From Vibrio cincinnatiensis DSM 19608 (GTDB lineage: Bacteria; Pseudomonadota; Gammaproteobacteria; Enterobacterales; Vibrionaceae): DNA of 64,000 nt. Both the position numbers and the translations under genes were made by a program. Of this stretch, positions 1-8,701 are shown piece by piece. The stretch spans positions 1 through 64,000 of the forward strand of contig NZ_FUXB01000002.1 of NCBI RefSeq assembly GCF_900167345.1, read 5' to 3'. The notes beneath the pieces were generated by a model. It was not told the DNA's origin. It saw only the letters and a list, made by a program, of their open reading frames with translations, and searched no databases. Positions within the stretch are counted from its first letter, which is position 1. Each line of letters opens with the position of its first letter.

Positions 1-1371
1 ACCCATTTCAGTTCGGATGGTGGCCCAGTTTTCATCGCCTTCTTGGTTCATCAGCGCGTTAAGACGGGCTTCTACCGCTTTCACTTGTTCTGCGATAGCT
101 TGGTCATTCCAACCTTTGAACGCTTCAGCACGTTGTACGGCATGCTCACCCGCCACCCGGCCAAAGACCACAAATTCTGCCAATGAGTTTGACCCTAAAC
201 GGTTGGCTCCGTGCAAGCCCACAGACGCACACTCACCCACAGCAAAAAGACCCTGAATGCGAGTTTCACATTGACCATTGGTTTCAATACCGCCCATGGT
301 GTAATGCACGGTTGGGCGAATTGGGATCGGCTCTTTGGCAGGATCAACGTTGACATAAGCTTTCGCCAGTTCACAGATGAACGGCAGACGCTCTTGCAGA
401 TACTCTTCGCCGAGATGGCGTAGATCAAGGTGTACCACATCACCCAGTGGGTGTTTGATGGTGTTGCCTTTTTGCTGTTCATGCCAGAAAGCTTGTGACA
501 CTTTGTCTCGTGGGCCAAGTTCCATGTATTTGTTTTTGGGCTGGCCAACCGGAGTTTCTGGCCCCATGCCATAATCTTGTAGGTAGCGGTAACCGTTTTT
601 GTTAACGATGATGCCGCCTTCCCCCCGACAACCTTCAGTCATCAAGATGCCAGTACCGGGTAGACCGGTGGGGTGATATTGGACAAATTCCATATCACGC
701 AGTGGTACACCATGACGATAAGCCATTGCCATACCATCGCCTGTTACGATACCACCGTTGGTATTACAGTGATAAACACGCCCCGCACCACCAGTTGCAA
801 GCACCACTGATTTAGCTTTGATCGTGACCAGTTCACCTTCTGCCATATGAATAGCGATAAGGCCTTGAACTTCACCTTCTACCACCAATAAGTCCACCAC
901 AAAGTACTCATCAAAACGGTTGATTTGTGGGTACTTCATTGAAGTTTGGAATAGAGTATGCAGCATATGGAAGCCGGTTTTATCGGCAGCAAACCAAGTC
1001 CGCTCGACTTTCATGCCACCAAACCGGCGCACGTTGACTTCCCCGTTGTCTTTACGACTCCAAGGGCAGCCCCATTGCTCCATTTGGATCATTTCACGTG
1101 TTGAATTCGCAACGAAATATTCTACGACATCCTGTTCACACAACCAGTCACCACCACCAACGGTATCGTTGAAGTGGTTATCTAAGCTGTCTTCTTCCTT
1201 GATAACTGCTGCGGAGCCACCTTCGGCAGCGACCGTATGAGAACGCATTGGGTAAACTTTGGAAATAAGCGCGACTTCCAAGTTTGGGTTTGCTTCAGCC
1301 GCTGCAATAGCAGTACGAAGACCAGCGCCACCAGCGCCGATGACTGCGATATCTGTGGTAATAACTTTCAC
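1..1371 (-). CDS. frdA: Fumarate reductase flavoprotein subunit FrdA (3' end cut by window)
   Basis: Catalytic flavoprotein of the membrane-bound quinol:fumarate reductase, which reduces fumarate to succinate in anaerobic respiration. The frame is open from a GTG at 1371 to base 1, giving 457 of about 600 residues, so the C-terminus lies outside the window. Visible features are the FAD dinucleotide fold (GAGGAG, residues 12-17), the SHTVAAEGG segment whose His45 corresponds to the covalent flavin histidine, and HPTGLPGTGILMTEGCRGEG in the active-site region. The sequence follows E. coli FrdA far more closely than SdhA. A strong Shine-Dalgarno (GGAGGG) sits 6 bases before the GTG. frdBCD would be expected to follow, off the left edge. 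Confidence 0.95.
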   Translation of the reverse strand, partial: MKVITTDIAVIGAGGAGLRTAIAAAEANPNLEVALISKVYPMRSHTVAAEGGSAAVIKEEDSLDNHFNDTVGGGDWLCEQDVVEYFVANSTREMIQMEQWGCPWSRKDNGEVNVRRFGGMKVERTWFAADKTGFHMLHTLFQTSMKYPQINRFDEYFVVDLLVVEGEVQGLIAIHMAEGELVTIKAKSVVLATGGAGRVYHCNTNGGIVTGDGMAMAYRHGVPLRDMEFVQYHPTGLPGTGILMTEGCRGEGGIIVNKNGYRYLQDYGMGPETPVGQPKNKYMELGPRDKVSQAFWHEQQKGNTIKHPLGDVVHLDLRHLGEEYLQERLPFICELAKAYVNVDPAKEPIPIRPTVHYTMGGIETNGQCETRIQGLFAVGECASVGLHGANRLGSNSLAEFVVFGRVAGEHAVQRAEAFKGWNDQAIAEQVKAVEARLNALMNQEGDENWATIRTEMG

Positions 1372-1462
1372 AATTACCCTCCAGTAGTAATGAAAAATAA
1401 AAATGGTGTACTCCACAAAAGAAGCACACACGAATAGTAGATTTTATTATTGAACACTATTT

Positions 1463-3067
1463 TTAGAATGTAGAAACACCAGTGTTGGTCGGAAAACTTA
1501 AGCCAATCACAGACTCAATATCCGGATTCCAAAAAGCCTGTTCTACCACCGCCGCAAGCTCCGAACGATTCAATGGTAAAAAGCTTTCTGCCAATCCTTC
1601 TTCTATCGCCTGTGTTGCCACAGCAATAGCAATCGCTTTAGAAACCGCTAATGTTGACTCAATAGCAGGTAATACCTCATCTTCTGAACATTGATCACAA
1701 TGAAAATTCGTTAATGCCTCTACGGCCTTTAATAGCATAGCGTCAGAAACCGCTTTAGCATTCACCACTTTTGCCCCTAAACCAATACCTGGGAAAACGT
1801 ATACATTGTTGCATTGCGAAATAATCTTGCTCCGCTCTCCTGTCTGAATAGGGCTAAATGGACTACCCGTCGCAACAATGGCGTCATGACCAATCCAATC
1901 AACCACCTGTTGTGGTGTTACTTCACACGCAGTTACAGGGTTAGATAAAGGCATAATGATAGGCGTGGCCGTAAACTTGGCCATACTCTTAATTATCAAC
2001 TCATTAAACAACCCAGCCACCCCTGTTACCCCAACCAATACATCCGGTTGATAATGAGCAATCGCCTCCTGAAGAGTTAAGCATGTCACTTCATTTGGAC
2101 GCTCTGACGCAGGACGCGCTAAACCTTGGTGAACGTCACTTAGATGAGGGAAATCATCAAAAATGACACCGTCTCGATCAACAAGAAAGACGCCATTTCC
2201 ATCCGTAAAATCAAAGCAACCATTGATCAAGTTAGCGATTCCACATCCAGCCGATCCCCCTCCGACAATAAAAACACGTGAAGTCGCTGGATTTTTCCCC
2301 GCTTTCAATAACGCTCGTTTGATTGTCGCGGCACACACTGTCGCAGTGCCTTGAATATCATCATTAAAACAGCGATAAGTATGACGATATTTTGTCAATA
2401 ATGGGTATGCATGGTTATTACTGAAATCTTCAAATTGAATAATCGCTTGTGGCCAACGAGCCGATAATGCTTGCATAATCTCATCAAGATAAGCATAGAA
2501 GGCTTCATCATGAACGCGATCTTGTTTATCGCCTAAATATTGAGGATCTTGTTTCAGCTCTGGGTTATTCGTGCCCACGTCAATGCAGACAGGAAGAGTT
2601 CGTTCTGGTGGAATGCCTCCAACAGCGGTATAAAGGGAAAGCTTACCGATAGAAATCCCCATACCGCCAATACCCAAATCCCCCAATCCCAACACACGAG
2701 AACCATCCGTCACCACTATGACATCAATATCATCGGGCATGGTATTCACTACTGCGCTGACCGACTCCCCAGATCGATAAGAGAAATAAAGACCACGCGG
2801 CGCAAAATTTAAGTAGCTGTACTTCATACAGGCGTCCCCTACCGAAGGGGTGTAAATATAAGGTAGGCTATCTTTGATATTGTGACGAATATAATGATAG
2901 AACAAACTCTCATTTTGATCTTGAGCGTGACGCAACATCAAATACTTCGATAAATTACTGCTCGCCAACTCTAAGGAGAAACGAATTTGTGTTGTTAAAT
3001 TCGCCAGTTTATTCATCGGTAAATCCATAGAAGCATAATGAGGTTGGAGCAACTGTGCATGTGTCAT
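1463..3067 (-). CDS. Malic enzyme (NAD-type, malolactic/malic family)
   Basis: Predicted to convert L-malate to pyruvate plus CO2 with reduction of NAD. The protein has 534 residues, usual for the short bacterial malic/malolactic family. Seen: catalytic Tyr72 in YTPSVGDAC, Lys142 in GKLSLYTAVGG, metal ligands in FEDF (Glu213, Asp214) and Asp237 in FNDDIQGT, and a Rossmann GGGSAGCG at 269-276. ATGSPFSP near residue 395 is closer to malic enzymes than to lactic-acid-bacterial malolactic enzymes, but the two cannot be separated by sequence alone. It begins 9 bases after the carrier gene ends, so the two are an operon for uptake and decarboxylation of malate (or citrate-derived malate). Confidence 0.85.
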   Translation of the reverse strand: MTHAQLLQPHYASMDLPMNKLANLTTQIRFSLELASSNLSKYLMLRHAQDQNESLFYHYIRHNIKDSLPYIYTPSVGDACMKYSYLNFAPRGLYFSYRSGESVSAVVNTMPDDIDVIVVTDGSRVLGLGDLGIGGMGISIGKLSLYTAVGGIPPERTLPVCIDVGTNNPELKQDPQYLGDKQDRVHDEAFYAYLDEIMQALSARWPQAIIQFEDFSNNHAYPLLTKYRHTYRCFNDDIQGTATVCAATIKRALLKAGKNPATSRVFIVGGGSAGCGIANLINGCFDFTDGNGVFLVDRDGVIFDDFPHLSDVHQGLARPASERPNEVTCLTLQEAIAHYQPDVLVGVTGVAGLFNELIIKSMAKFTATPIIMPLSNPVTACEVTPQQVVDWIGHDAIVATGSPFSPIQTGERSKIISQCNNVYVFPGIGLGAKVVNAKAVSDAMLLKAVEALTNFHCDQCSEDEVLPAIESTLAVSKAIAIAVATQAIEEGLAESFLPLNRSELAAVVEQAFWNPDIESVIGLSFPTNTGVSTF

Positions 3068-3076
3068 AACAAACCT

Positions 3077-4366
3077 CTATTTCAATAACTCAATAATGAA
3101 AGTAGCAAGAATCAGCATAAAAGCACCGCCAATACGGGAGGAGATTTGAGCAAAAGGCATCAATTCCATACGTTTACTGGCCGCCAATACTGCCACATCA
3201 CCCGTTCCTCCCATATTTGCCATGCACAACCCAGCGGTAATAGAAGCCTCAATCGGATAAAATCCCATCAATCGACCAACAATCGCCGTCCCTACAATCG
3301 CACCCACTACCGTGGCTAAAACCATCAAGAAATAAATAAGATCTAAAGAGGCAATTATCTGATCAAGGTCAGTATAAGCAACACCGATCCCGACAAGGAG
3401 TGCAGGGGTTAGATTATCGACAACAAATTTGTACCAGCCATGAGCCGCTTTCTCTAACTCTCGAGGGATCAATCCCATCACTTTGACAAAGGCAACAAAC
3501 AAGATCATAAGAGCGTAGGTATGCATGTTGATAATGTCGCTAAGCATACTCCCCACGAAATACATGGTGATCGCTAATAGAGCCCCAATACCTAATACAT
3601 TAATTGAGATCGGTTGCTCTTTCTCTGCCACTTCTGGTTTAGCTTTTGCTCTTCCCGCTCGCATCAGTTGGCCATTGCCCGATAAAGAAGGATAGAGATT
3701 TCCGAGTTTGTTCAGTAACCCTGCCATCACGATCGCTATCGCATTACCAATCGCAAGTGCGGGAACCATTTTTGAGAGTAAAGTTTCTGCTGACATGCCG
3801 GAGTTTCCAGACATAATTTCAACTAGAGGAACAGCCCCTGCCCCCATACCACCGCCCATAATGGGCAATGCGATCAACATCACCGATTCGACAAAACCGC
3901 TACCTAATAAAGATCCAATAATTCCGGCGAATAAAAAGGCACACAGTACACCACCTAAAATGACGGGAATGTATTTTAATGCTGCACGTTTCAGTATCTC
4001 TGTATCCATCCCTAGTATGGAGCCTGTCACTAAGCTCGCAATGAAGAAGGAAAGAAACCCCCCTCCTTTAACAAAGGTAATGATAGAGTCGGTTGTTTCA
4101 TGAGGGATGAGGCTACTGTGGAAAAGATAAGAAGAACCAAAAATGATCACAATAGCTCCACCACCAAAGAACTGATTAATGATGGGCGTTTTATCACCGA
4201 TGATATTGAGGATGTAGCCGATGACCACCATCACACCAATAGCTCCGATAATACCAGTCGGTATTTTATTTTGAATTGTCGAAAAAATGATAACAATGGC
4301 AGACAACGCAAATATGATGTTTATCATGCGTCGATCTTTTTCTGAAGTCACGTTATTGGTCAACAT
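3077..4366 (-). CDS. 2-hydroxycarboxylate transporter family (malate/citrate:Na+ symporter)
   Basis: Inner-membrane carrier of the 2HCT family (CitS, MaeN, MleP, CimH), which moves malate, citrate or lactate, often with Na+ or in exchange. The 429-residue protein is almost wholly hydrophobic after a short polar N-terminus. Both family signatures are present: GGGMGAGAVP at 171-180 (first re-entrant loop) and GGTGD at 386-390 (second re-entrant loop), followed by SSRIGG whose Arg binds substrate carboxylates in characterised members. Co-transcribed with the malic enzyme, which makes malate the most likely substrate. No CitA/CitB-type two-component system is adjacent; tRNA genes lie upstream. 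Confidence 0.9.
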   Translation of the reverse strand: MLTNNVTSEKDRRMINIIFALSAIVIIFSTIQNKIPTGIIGAIGVMVVIGYILNIIGDKTPIINQFFGGGAIVIIFGSSYLFHSSLIPHETTDSIITFVKGGGFLSFFIASLVTGSILGMDTEILKRAALKYIPVILGGVLCAFLFAGIIGSLLGSGFVESVMLIALPIMGGGMGAGAVPLVEIMSGNSGMSAETLLSKMVPALAIGNAIAIVMAGLLNKLGNLYPSLSGNGQLMRAGRAKAKPEVAEKEQPISINVLGIGALLAITMYFVGSMLSDIINMHTYALMILFVAFVKVMGLIPRELEKAAHGWYKFVVDNLTPALLVGIGVAYTDLDQIIASLDLIYFLMVLATVVGAIVGTAIVGRLMGFYPIEASITAGLCMANMGGTGDVAVLAASKRMELMPFAQISSRIGGAFMLILATFIIELLK

Positions 4367-4572
4367 ATTCCACCTTTTTTGTAGGGTTATTAAAATTATG
4401 CCTACACTCTATCAATTATCAAAAAGGGGAATGTTGAGTGCTTGTTTAATGTAACTATCTTTATCTTTTGTAACTTTTGTTCATCTGTTTTTTTGCAAAG
4501 AACATCAAAGAAAACAAGCGTTGAAGATAACAAGCTCAAAGAATCGGTCATGCCTCTATAAAGGCTGAAAGC

Positions 4573-4600
4573 ACAAAGCCCGCACTTGTGCGGGCTTTGT
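4573..4600 (-). terminator. Hairpin terminator behind the tRNA-Val genes
   Basis: A perfect 13-bp inverted repeat (ACAAAGCCCGCAC / GTGCGGGCTTTGT) with a 2-base centre at 4586-4587. It lies just downstream of the two tRNA-Val genes on the minus strand. There is no long T run after it, so the termination role is inferred from stem strength and position. Confidence 0.7.
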
Positions 4601-4622
4601 ATTGGTTCAATTTGAACAAATT

Positions 4623-4699
4623 TGGTGCGTCTGAGTGGACTCGAACCACCGACCCCCGCCATGTCAAGGCGATACTCTAACCAGCTGAGCTACAGACGC
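4623..4699 (-). tRNA. tRNA-Val(GAC)
   Basis: Read on the minus strand the 77 bases fold as a full cloverleaf: acceptor GCGTCTG/CAGACGC, D-arm GCTC...GAGT, anticodon stem TCGCC/GGCGG around loop TTGACAT (anticodon GAC), T-loop TTCGAGT, and an encoded CCA end. It is the second of two tandem valine tRNAs separated by 18 bases. It differs from its partner by one compensated acceptor pair (T-A here, C-G there). Confidence 0.97.
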
Positions 4700-4717
4700 A
4701 AATTTTATGATTCTCAT

Positions 4718-4794
4718 TGGTGCGTCCGAGTGGACTCGAACCACCGACCCCCGCCATGTCAAGGCGATACTCTAACCAGCTGAGCTACGGACGC
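4718..4794 (-). tRNA. tRNA-Val(GAC)
   Basis: First gene of the tandem valine tRNA pair. 77 bases on the minus strand with acceptor GCGTCCG/CGGACGC, anticodon loop TTGACAT (GAC) and encoded CCA. Closely matches E. coli valV/valW. A promoter-like pair of boxes lies just upstream (4815-4843). Confidence 0.97.
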
Positions 4795-4814
4795 ATCACT
4801 TGAGAACGAGGAGG

Positions 4815-4843
4815 ATATTAGCGATTGATTTTCCCCAGTGCAA
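4815..4843 (-). promoter_or_regulatory. Putative tRNA-Val promoter
   Basis: On the minus strand TTGCAC (4838-4843), a 17-base spacer and TAATAT (4815-4820), followed by a C-rich discriminator, about 20 bases before the first tRNA. The boxes are only moderate matches to sigma-70; position and spacing are the main support. Confidence 0.5.
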
Positions 4844-5124
4844 GTCTATTTTCTATGTTTTTGAACTGATTGGCTTTTACATCAGCAAATTGGTGTTTTT
4901 TTACCCGCCCACTTTGTTAAACTACATAAAAAAAACAAAATAGAAACATTGATAAAACATACAGAAAAAGAGAGGTATCGAGGCTTGTCACACTACGTGC
5001 AACATAACTAATTAGAACTACCTCTCCTTTTGTGACTTAGATTCAAAAATAATATTGATTGCTGAAATCAAATAAGTACTATAGCGCATATGGATTAGGA
5101 AATATGCAATCGAGCCGTTAGAAC
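4844..5124. other. Intergenic region between tRNA-Val and the diguanylate cyclase
   Basis: AT-rich, with no credible ORF. It holds an 8-bp inverted repeat GAGAGGTA (4970-4977) / TACCTCTC (5019-5026), the right arm being followed by CTTTT. That could be a leader structure or a small RNA end, but the 41-base loop makes it weak. No match to the GEMM c-di-GMP riboswitch consensus was seen despite the downstream GGDEF gene. Confidence 0.4.
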
Positions 5125-6186
5125 ATGGATGCAAAGTTGTTTGACAATTCGCATACGTTAAGAACGTCAGTTTTAACAGGATTAAGCCTGTTTTTGACGG
5201 CTATTGCACTTTTTTTTGCCACACTCAATATCACCTACCATCAGGCCTACCTACTCGCAGCTTTAGAGCTTATCTTTGCTTTCCACTCTGCTTATATATA
5301 TCGACTCACCAAAAAAGACCGGCATTCTTTTCGCCATATTCAAGGTTATGTCTATTTTTTAGTGGGTATTATCATTGTGAGCACGTATCTACAGCCTATT
5401 GGTAATGGCGTTTTTTTATGGTGTTTATTTTGCCCTATCTTGCTATATGTCTTACTGGGCTTAAAACAAGGCCAATTAATGACGGGGGTCGTACTCATTA
5501 TCCAAGTTATCAGCATTTTTCATCAATCATCGCCTCAGGCAGGTTATAATGTTTGGACAACATTGACGAATCTCATTGCCTGCTACAGCGGGATATGGAT
5601 TATTGCTCATACCTATGAGTTTAATCGCAACAAAATTGAGAATGCCCTAACGTATTTGGCATCAAGAGACTCACTCACTGGTGCTCATAATCGCTTATCT
5701 CTGAACTCGGCTTTCCAGCACTTTACACATAACAAGGATGCCAGTTCTTCACTGTGCCTATTAATTTTGGATTTAGACTATTTTAAACAAATTAACGATG
5801 AATTCGGTCATGATGCTGGTGATAAGGTATTAATGGAGACCAGTCACTTATTGGCCAATATCGTAGGTGACAACAATGTCTACCGTATTGGTGGAGAAGA
5901 ATTCTGTATCACTTTGTTCGATCACTCATTGAGTCAAGCAGAACATATTGGTGAACGATTACGTAATATTATGGCTAACCACCTATTTTCACATCATAAC
6001 AAACGAATACAACTCACCCTGAGCGTTGGGATCTGTGAATATCGAGATGGTGATAAGCTGAATGAATTAATAAAACTCGCCGATTTAGAACTCTATCGAG
6101 CGAAGAAGAATGGTCGAAACCAAGTTCGAATTTGCCAAACATCAGAAACGACCGAATATCGCTCCTCTCAGGTAGACACCTTTTAA
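5125..6186 (+). CDS. Membrane-anchored GGDEF diguanylate cyclase
   Basis: Predicted to make cyclic di-GMP from two GTP at the inner membrane. The first 170 or so of 353 residues form about six hydrophobic segments with no recognised sensor domain name. A cytoplasmic GGDEF domain follows from SRDSLTGAHNR onward. The active-site signature is GGEEF (about residue 256) and the metal-binding LDLDYFKQIND is intact, so activity is expected. The inhibitory RxxD site normally just upstream of GGDEF is absent (IVGD there instead). Its stop codon overlaps the stop of the convergent DUF2726 gene. The Shine-Dalgarno is weak; ATG 5125 is the best start. Confidence 0.85.
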   Translation: MDAKLFDNSHTLRTSVLTGLSLFLTAIALFFATLNITYHQAYLLAALELIFAFHSAYIYRLTKKDRHSFRHIQGYVYFLVGIIIVSTYLQPIGNGVFLWCLFCPILLYVLLGLKQGQLMTGVVLIIQVISIFHQSSPQAGYNVWTTLTNLIACYSGIWIIAHTYEFNRNKIENALTYLASRDSLTGAHNRLSLNSAFQHFTHNKDASSSLCLLILDLDYFKQINDEFGHDAGDKVLMETSHLLANIVGDNNVYRIGGEEFCITLFDHSLSQAEHIGERLRNIMANHLFSHHNKRIQLTLSVGICEYRDGDKLNELIKLADLELYRAKKNGRNQVRICQTSETTEYRSSQVDTF

Positions 6187-6860
6187 TTCGTCATATCCTG
6201 AGGTGGCTCTTCAGCCTCATACACGACATTGTAATTCTCAGTATAAGTACAGTGAGGTTGGCGACTACAGGTAAAAAAACGTCGTCCTTTAAATTCACCT
6301 TGGCTTGCTACTTTTATCACCATTGGGCTACCACAGCGTTTGCAAAAACGAATTTCCTTATCCGTTTCAATCAAATCAATATGGGCAGCAAGTAGCCGAC
6401 GCAATTTCCCAACTTGATAGCTGTATTTCATATTTGCCCCAATTAAGGGGATGTTGGCAGATTGGCAAACATGCAGTAAGAGCTTCTGTCTCTCCACTTT
6501 ATTTTTTGCTAGTGGCTTCCCATCATCAAGTTCGATAATGACTCTAGGCTCCAAAGTTCGAGCATCACAAACGATAAAGTTAAAATAATTTTTGGCAATT
6601 CGCTGATAAGCGGCAAACTGGTTTTTCTTTTTTAGCCTTCCTGGAGCAATAACATTCGACATATTGACCTTGGCTAACACGACACCATGCTCACCCACTG
6701 CCGATTTTAACGCATGATAAAATGTGCTTTCAGAGGCACTCAATAATGCCCCTTTTTTTTTATAAGAATACTCTTTGCTACTCTCTTGACGGATAACGTA
6801 TTTCTGAATAACAACAAAGAAAATAACCAATAGTGCAACAATAATAAATATGTTTGTCAT
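6183..6860 (-). CDS. DUF2726 protein with C-terminal topoisomerase-type zinc finger
   Basis: 225 residues: one N-terminal membrane segment (about 4-22), a DUF2726 domain (about 38-165) with nuclease-like features (VIIELDDGKPLAKNKVERQ), and a C-terminal four-cysteine finger (CKRCGSPM ... FFTCSRQPHC) of the type found at the end of topoisomerase I. DUF2726 resembles restriction-endonuclease-fold domains, so a membrane-tethered nucleic-acid-processing role is possible, but no function is established. It lies downstream of cheV in the same direction (32-base gap) and converges on the diguanylate cyclase with overlapping stop codons. Confidence 0.75.
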   Translation of the reverse strand: MTNIFIIVALLVIFFVVIQKYVIRQESSKEYSYKKKGALLSASESTFYHALKSAVGEHGVVLAKVNMSNVIAPGRLKKKNQFAAYQRIAKNYFNFIVCDARTLEPRVIIELDDGKPLAKNKVERQKLLLHVCQSANIPLIGANMKYSYQVGKLRRLLAAHIDLIETDKEIRFCKRCGSPMVIKVASQGEFKGRRFFTCSRQPHCTYTENYNVVYEAEEPPQDMTN

Positions 6861-6892
6861 AGTACCTATTTGAGGCTTGAGGCTAAATTTGA

Positions 6893-7864
6893 TTAAAAAA
6901 TATAGCTATCCATCATACTGACTAACTTGCCAATTTCAGGTTTTGTAATCGTATCATTAGCACCGAGTGATAATGCTTTAGCACGGTTGTCATCACTCAT
7001 CAAAGAAGAAAACATTACAATAGGCGTTTCATTGTATGCTTCGTTTTCACGAAGACGTTTAACCAAATGCATCCCATCCATTCGAGGCATTTCAACATCC
7101 GTAACGAGAGCATTGACTAACTCACTGACAGGCAACTTCTCTTCATTGGCTATACGTTGAATGTCCATTAATTTTTCATAGGCTTCACCACCGTCTTTAC
7201 AAGCAATGACATTATACCCAGCAGAACTCAAGGTATCTTGAATAAGGCTTCGTATAAAAGCGGAGTCATCCACAACCATCACCGTTTTCGCGTTCCGCTT
7301 GGCAAGCATTTTCTGATTCAAGTCAATCGAGCGATCGACTTTAACATCATACTTTTCCATACTTAATTCAGGATTAATGTCTGCAATGATCTTTTCAAAA
7401 TCCAAAATCATGATCAATTTTTTTTCTTTTCTCACCACAGCAACAACGCAGTCCTGCTCCCCAGACTCAAGAAACTGACTCGGTGACTCAACATCATTCC
7501 ATGAAATACGGTGAATACGACTGATGCTATCAATCAAGAAACCATTCGTCATACGGTTAAAGTCCGTCACAATCACATATTTATTATCAACACCGTTACG
7601 AGTCGGCACACCTAGCCATCCGGCAAGATCCACCAAAGGAGTCAAAATGTCGCGTGAAGAGAAAACACCGATCATATGAGGCTGCGCATTGGGGTAATCG
7701 GTAGTATCTGGAACCCGGATCACTTCTCGAACTTTGGCCACATTAATACCGTAGTAGCAAGTTTTAGTCTCACCATTTGGCAATAATTTCTCCAAATGAA
7801 ACTCAATAATTTCGAGTTCGTTAGTGCCGCTTTCTAATAAAATAGTACTGCTTGGGTTACTCAT
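6893..7864 (-). CDS. cheV: Chemotaxis protein CheV (CheW-receiver fusion)
   Basis: Couples chemoreceptors to the CheA kinase and can be phosphorylated for adaptation. A CheW-like domain spans about residues 15-165 and a response-regulator receiver about 195-323. The acidic pair follows VMVVDDSAFIR, the phospho-acceptor Asp is in ALVTDVEMPRMDG, and the conserved Lys is in TITKPE. Numbering from ATG 7864 gives 323 residues. A GTG at 7873 (three codons earlier) is in frame; neither has a good Shine-Dalgarno, and ATG is preferred. No other chemotaxis gene is nearby, which is usual for the scattered cheV paralogues of vibrios. Confidence 0.92.
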   Translation of the reverse strand: MSNPSSTILLESGTNELEIIEFHLEKLLPNGETKTCYYGINVAKVREVIRVPDTTDYPNAQPHMIGVFSSRDILTPLVDLAGWLGVPTRNGVDNKYVIVTDFNRMTNGFLIDSISRIHRISWNDVESPSQFLESGEQDCVVAVVRKEKKLIMILDFEKIIADINPELSMEKYDVKVDRSIDLNQKMLAKRNAKTVMVVDDSAFIRSLIQDTLSSAGYNVIACKDGGEAYEKLMDIQRIANEEKLPVSELVNALVTDVEMPRMDGMHLVKRLRENEAYNETPIVMFSSLMSDDNRAKALSLGANDTITKPEIGKLVSMMDSYIF

Positions 7865-7911
7865 AATGCTCACATCTTTAAGGCAAGTCGACGATATTGT
7901 TCAATTTTCCT

Positions 7912-7940
7912 AGTATACACCTAAGTTCCGGTAAAGATAA
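7912..7940 (-). promoter_or_regulatory. Putative cheV promoter
   Basis: On the minus strand TATACT (7912-7917) lies 17 bases downstream of TTATCT (7935-7940), about 45 bases before the cheV start. The -10 box is strong and the -35 box poor, so an activator or another sigma factor may be involved. Confidence 0.35.
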
Positions 7941-8250
7941 TCAACTCAGCAAGACATACTCTCGATTTTGTTAGGCATCACTGATATTTCAGCATTCAAA
8001 TGACCAAGCAGGCTTATTCATACAAAAAAGAAAAAAGCAAGGTTAACATTCGCATCAACACTCAACTCCTCCTAACTTTTCACGGGTGAAAAAGTGAAAA
8101 ACCATTATAAATCATCATTTTTAACGCAATGATTTAAAAAGATAAAATGGATAAAAACAAGAAAAATATAATGATAAATTTATCAACTAAGACTCTCACA
8201 TTCTTACACTTAAAACCTTGAACTTGATCACATTAAGATCCGCTTATTTT
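7941..8250. other. AT-rich intergenic region upstream of cheV
   Basis: No ORF with a ribosome site. One short dyad, TTTTCAC-GG-GTGAAAA, at about 8078-8093 could be an operator. The remainder is AT-rich without recognisable structure. Confidence 0.4.
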
Positions 8251-8279
8251 TTGCTCAATCATGCAGTTGCCTATATACT
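8251..8279 (+). promoter_or_regulatory. Putative sigma-70 promoter of the 80-residue gene
   Basis: TTGCTC (8251-8256), a 17-base spacer and TATACT (8274-8279), about 100 bases upstream of the ATG at 8384. Good spacing and a strong -10 box. The implied leader of roughly 95 bases is long for so small a gene. Confidence 0.55.
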
Positions 8280-8383
8280 GTATGGAGCAGTGAGGAGTAA
8301 ACCGTTATTGCCATTCTACCATCGACTACAATAACTAACTTGGTAGGGCATCCACTCTCTACATCGTCAGGAGGAAAGTAGCA

Positions 8384-8626
8384 ATGGAAAAAGATGCTTT
8401 AGGTATATGCCTTTCACGAGACATGCTAAACGAGCATCTCCTTTCAACGTTTACTCATGTCCGGGCCTATGAAATAGAAACTGAAGATGACGAACACTTG
8501 CGGGTCTTACTGGCATTCCCACAAATGTCAGGTAAAGATGTATTAACTACGATGCAAGGAACAAAAAAACTCATATGGCGTGCAGATTTTTTATGCCCCC
8601 ACTATTCTCATAATATCCATATATAA
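8384..8626 (+). CDS. Small protein of unknown function (80 residues)
   Basis: I do not recognise a family. The case for a real gene is strong: a near-ideal Shine-Dalgarno (AGGAGG) before the ATG, a promoter-like pair upstream, and a T-tailed hairpin starting at the stop codon, making a complete one-gene transcription unit. The protein is soluble-looking and mixed: an acidic stretch ETEDDEH in the middle, then a short hydrophobic strand (LRVLLAF), with two cysteines (CLSRD and CPHYSH) and a His-containing tail. No signal peptide or membrane segment. It may be a small regulator, but nothing in the sequence shows its job. Confidence 0.7.
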   Translation: MEKDALGICLSRDMLNEHLLSTFTHVRAYEIETEDDEHLRVLLAFPQMSGKDVLTTMQGTKKLIWRADFLCPHYSHNIHI

Positions 8627-8669
8627 ACAATTGCTGATTCGTATTGTCGAATCAGCAATTGTGCTTTTG
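8627..8669 (+). terminator. Rho-independent terminator of the 80-residue gene
   Basis: A perfect 15-bp stem (8627-8641 / 8648-8662) with a 6-base loop, followed by GCTTTTGTT. It begins one base after the upstream TAA. Confidence 0.85.
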
Positions 8670-8701
8670 TTACAACAAAAAACTACTCAGTTCAATCAAA
8701 A

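Noticed and set aside
4402..4662. 86-residue minus-strand ORF
   Set aside because: It begins inside the tRNA-Val gene and runs through the terminator; no ribosome site.
4844..5124. c-di-GMP riboswitch before the GGDEF gene
   Set aside because: The conserved GEMM core sequences were not found in either strand by eye.
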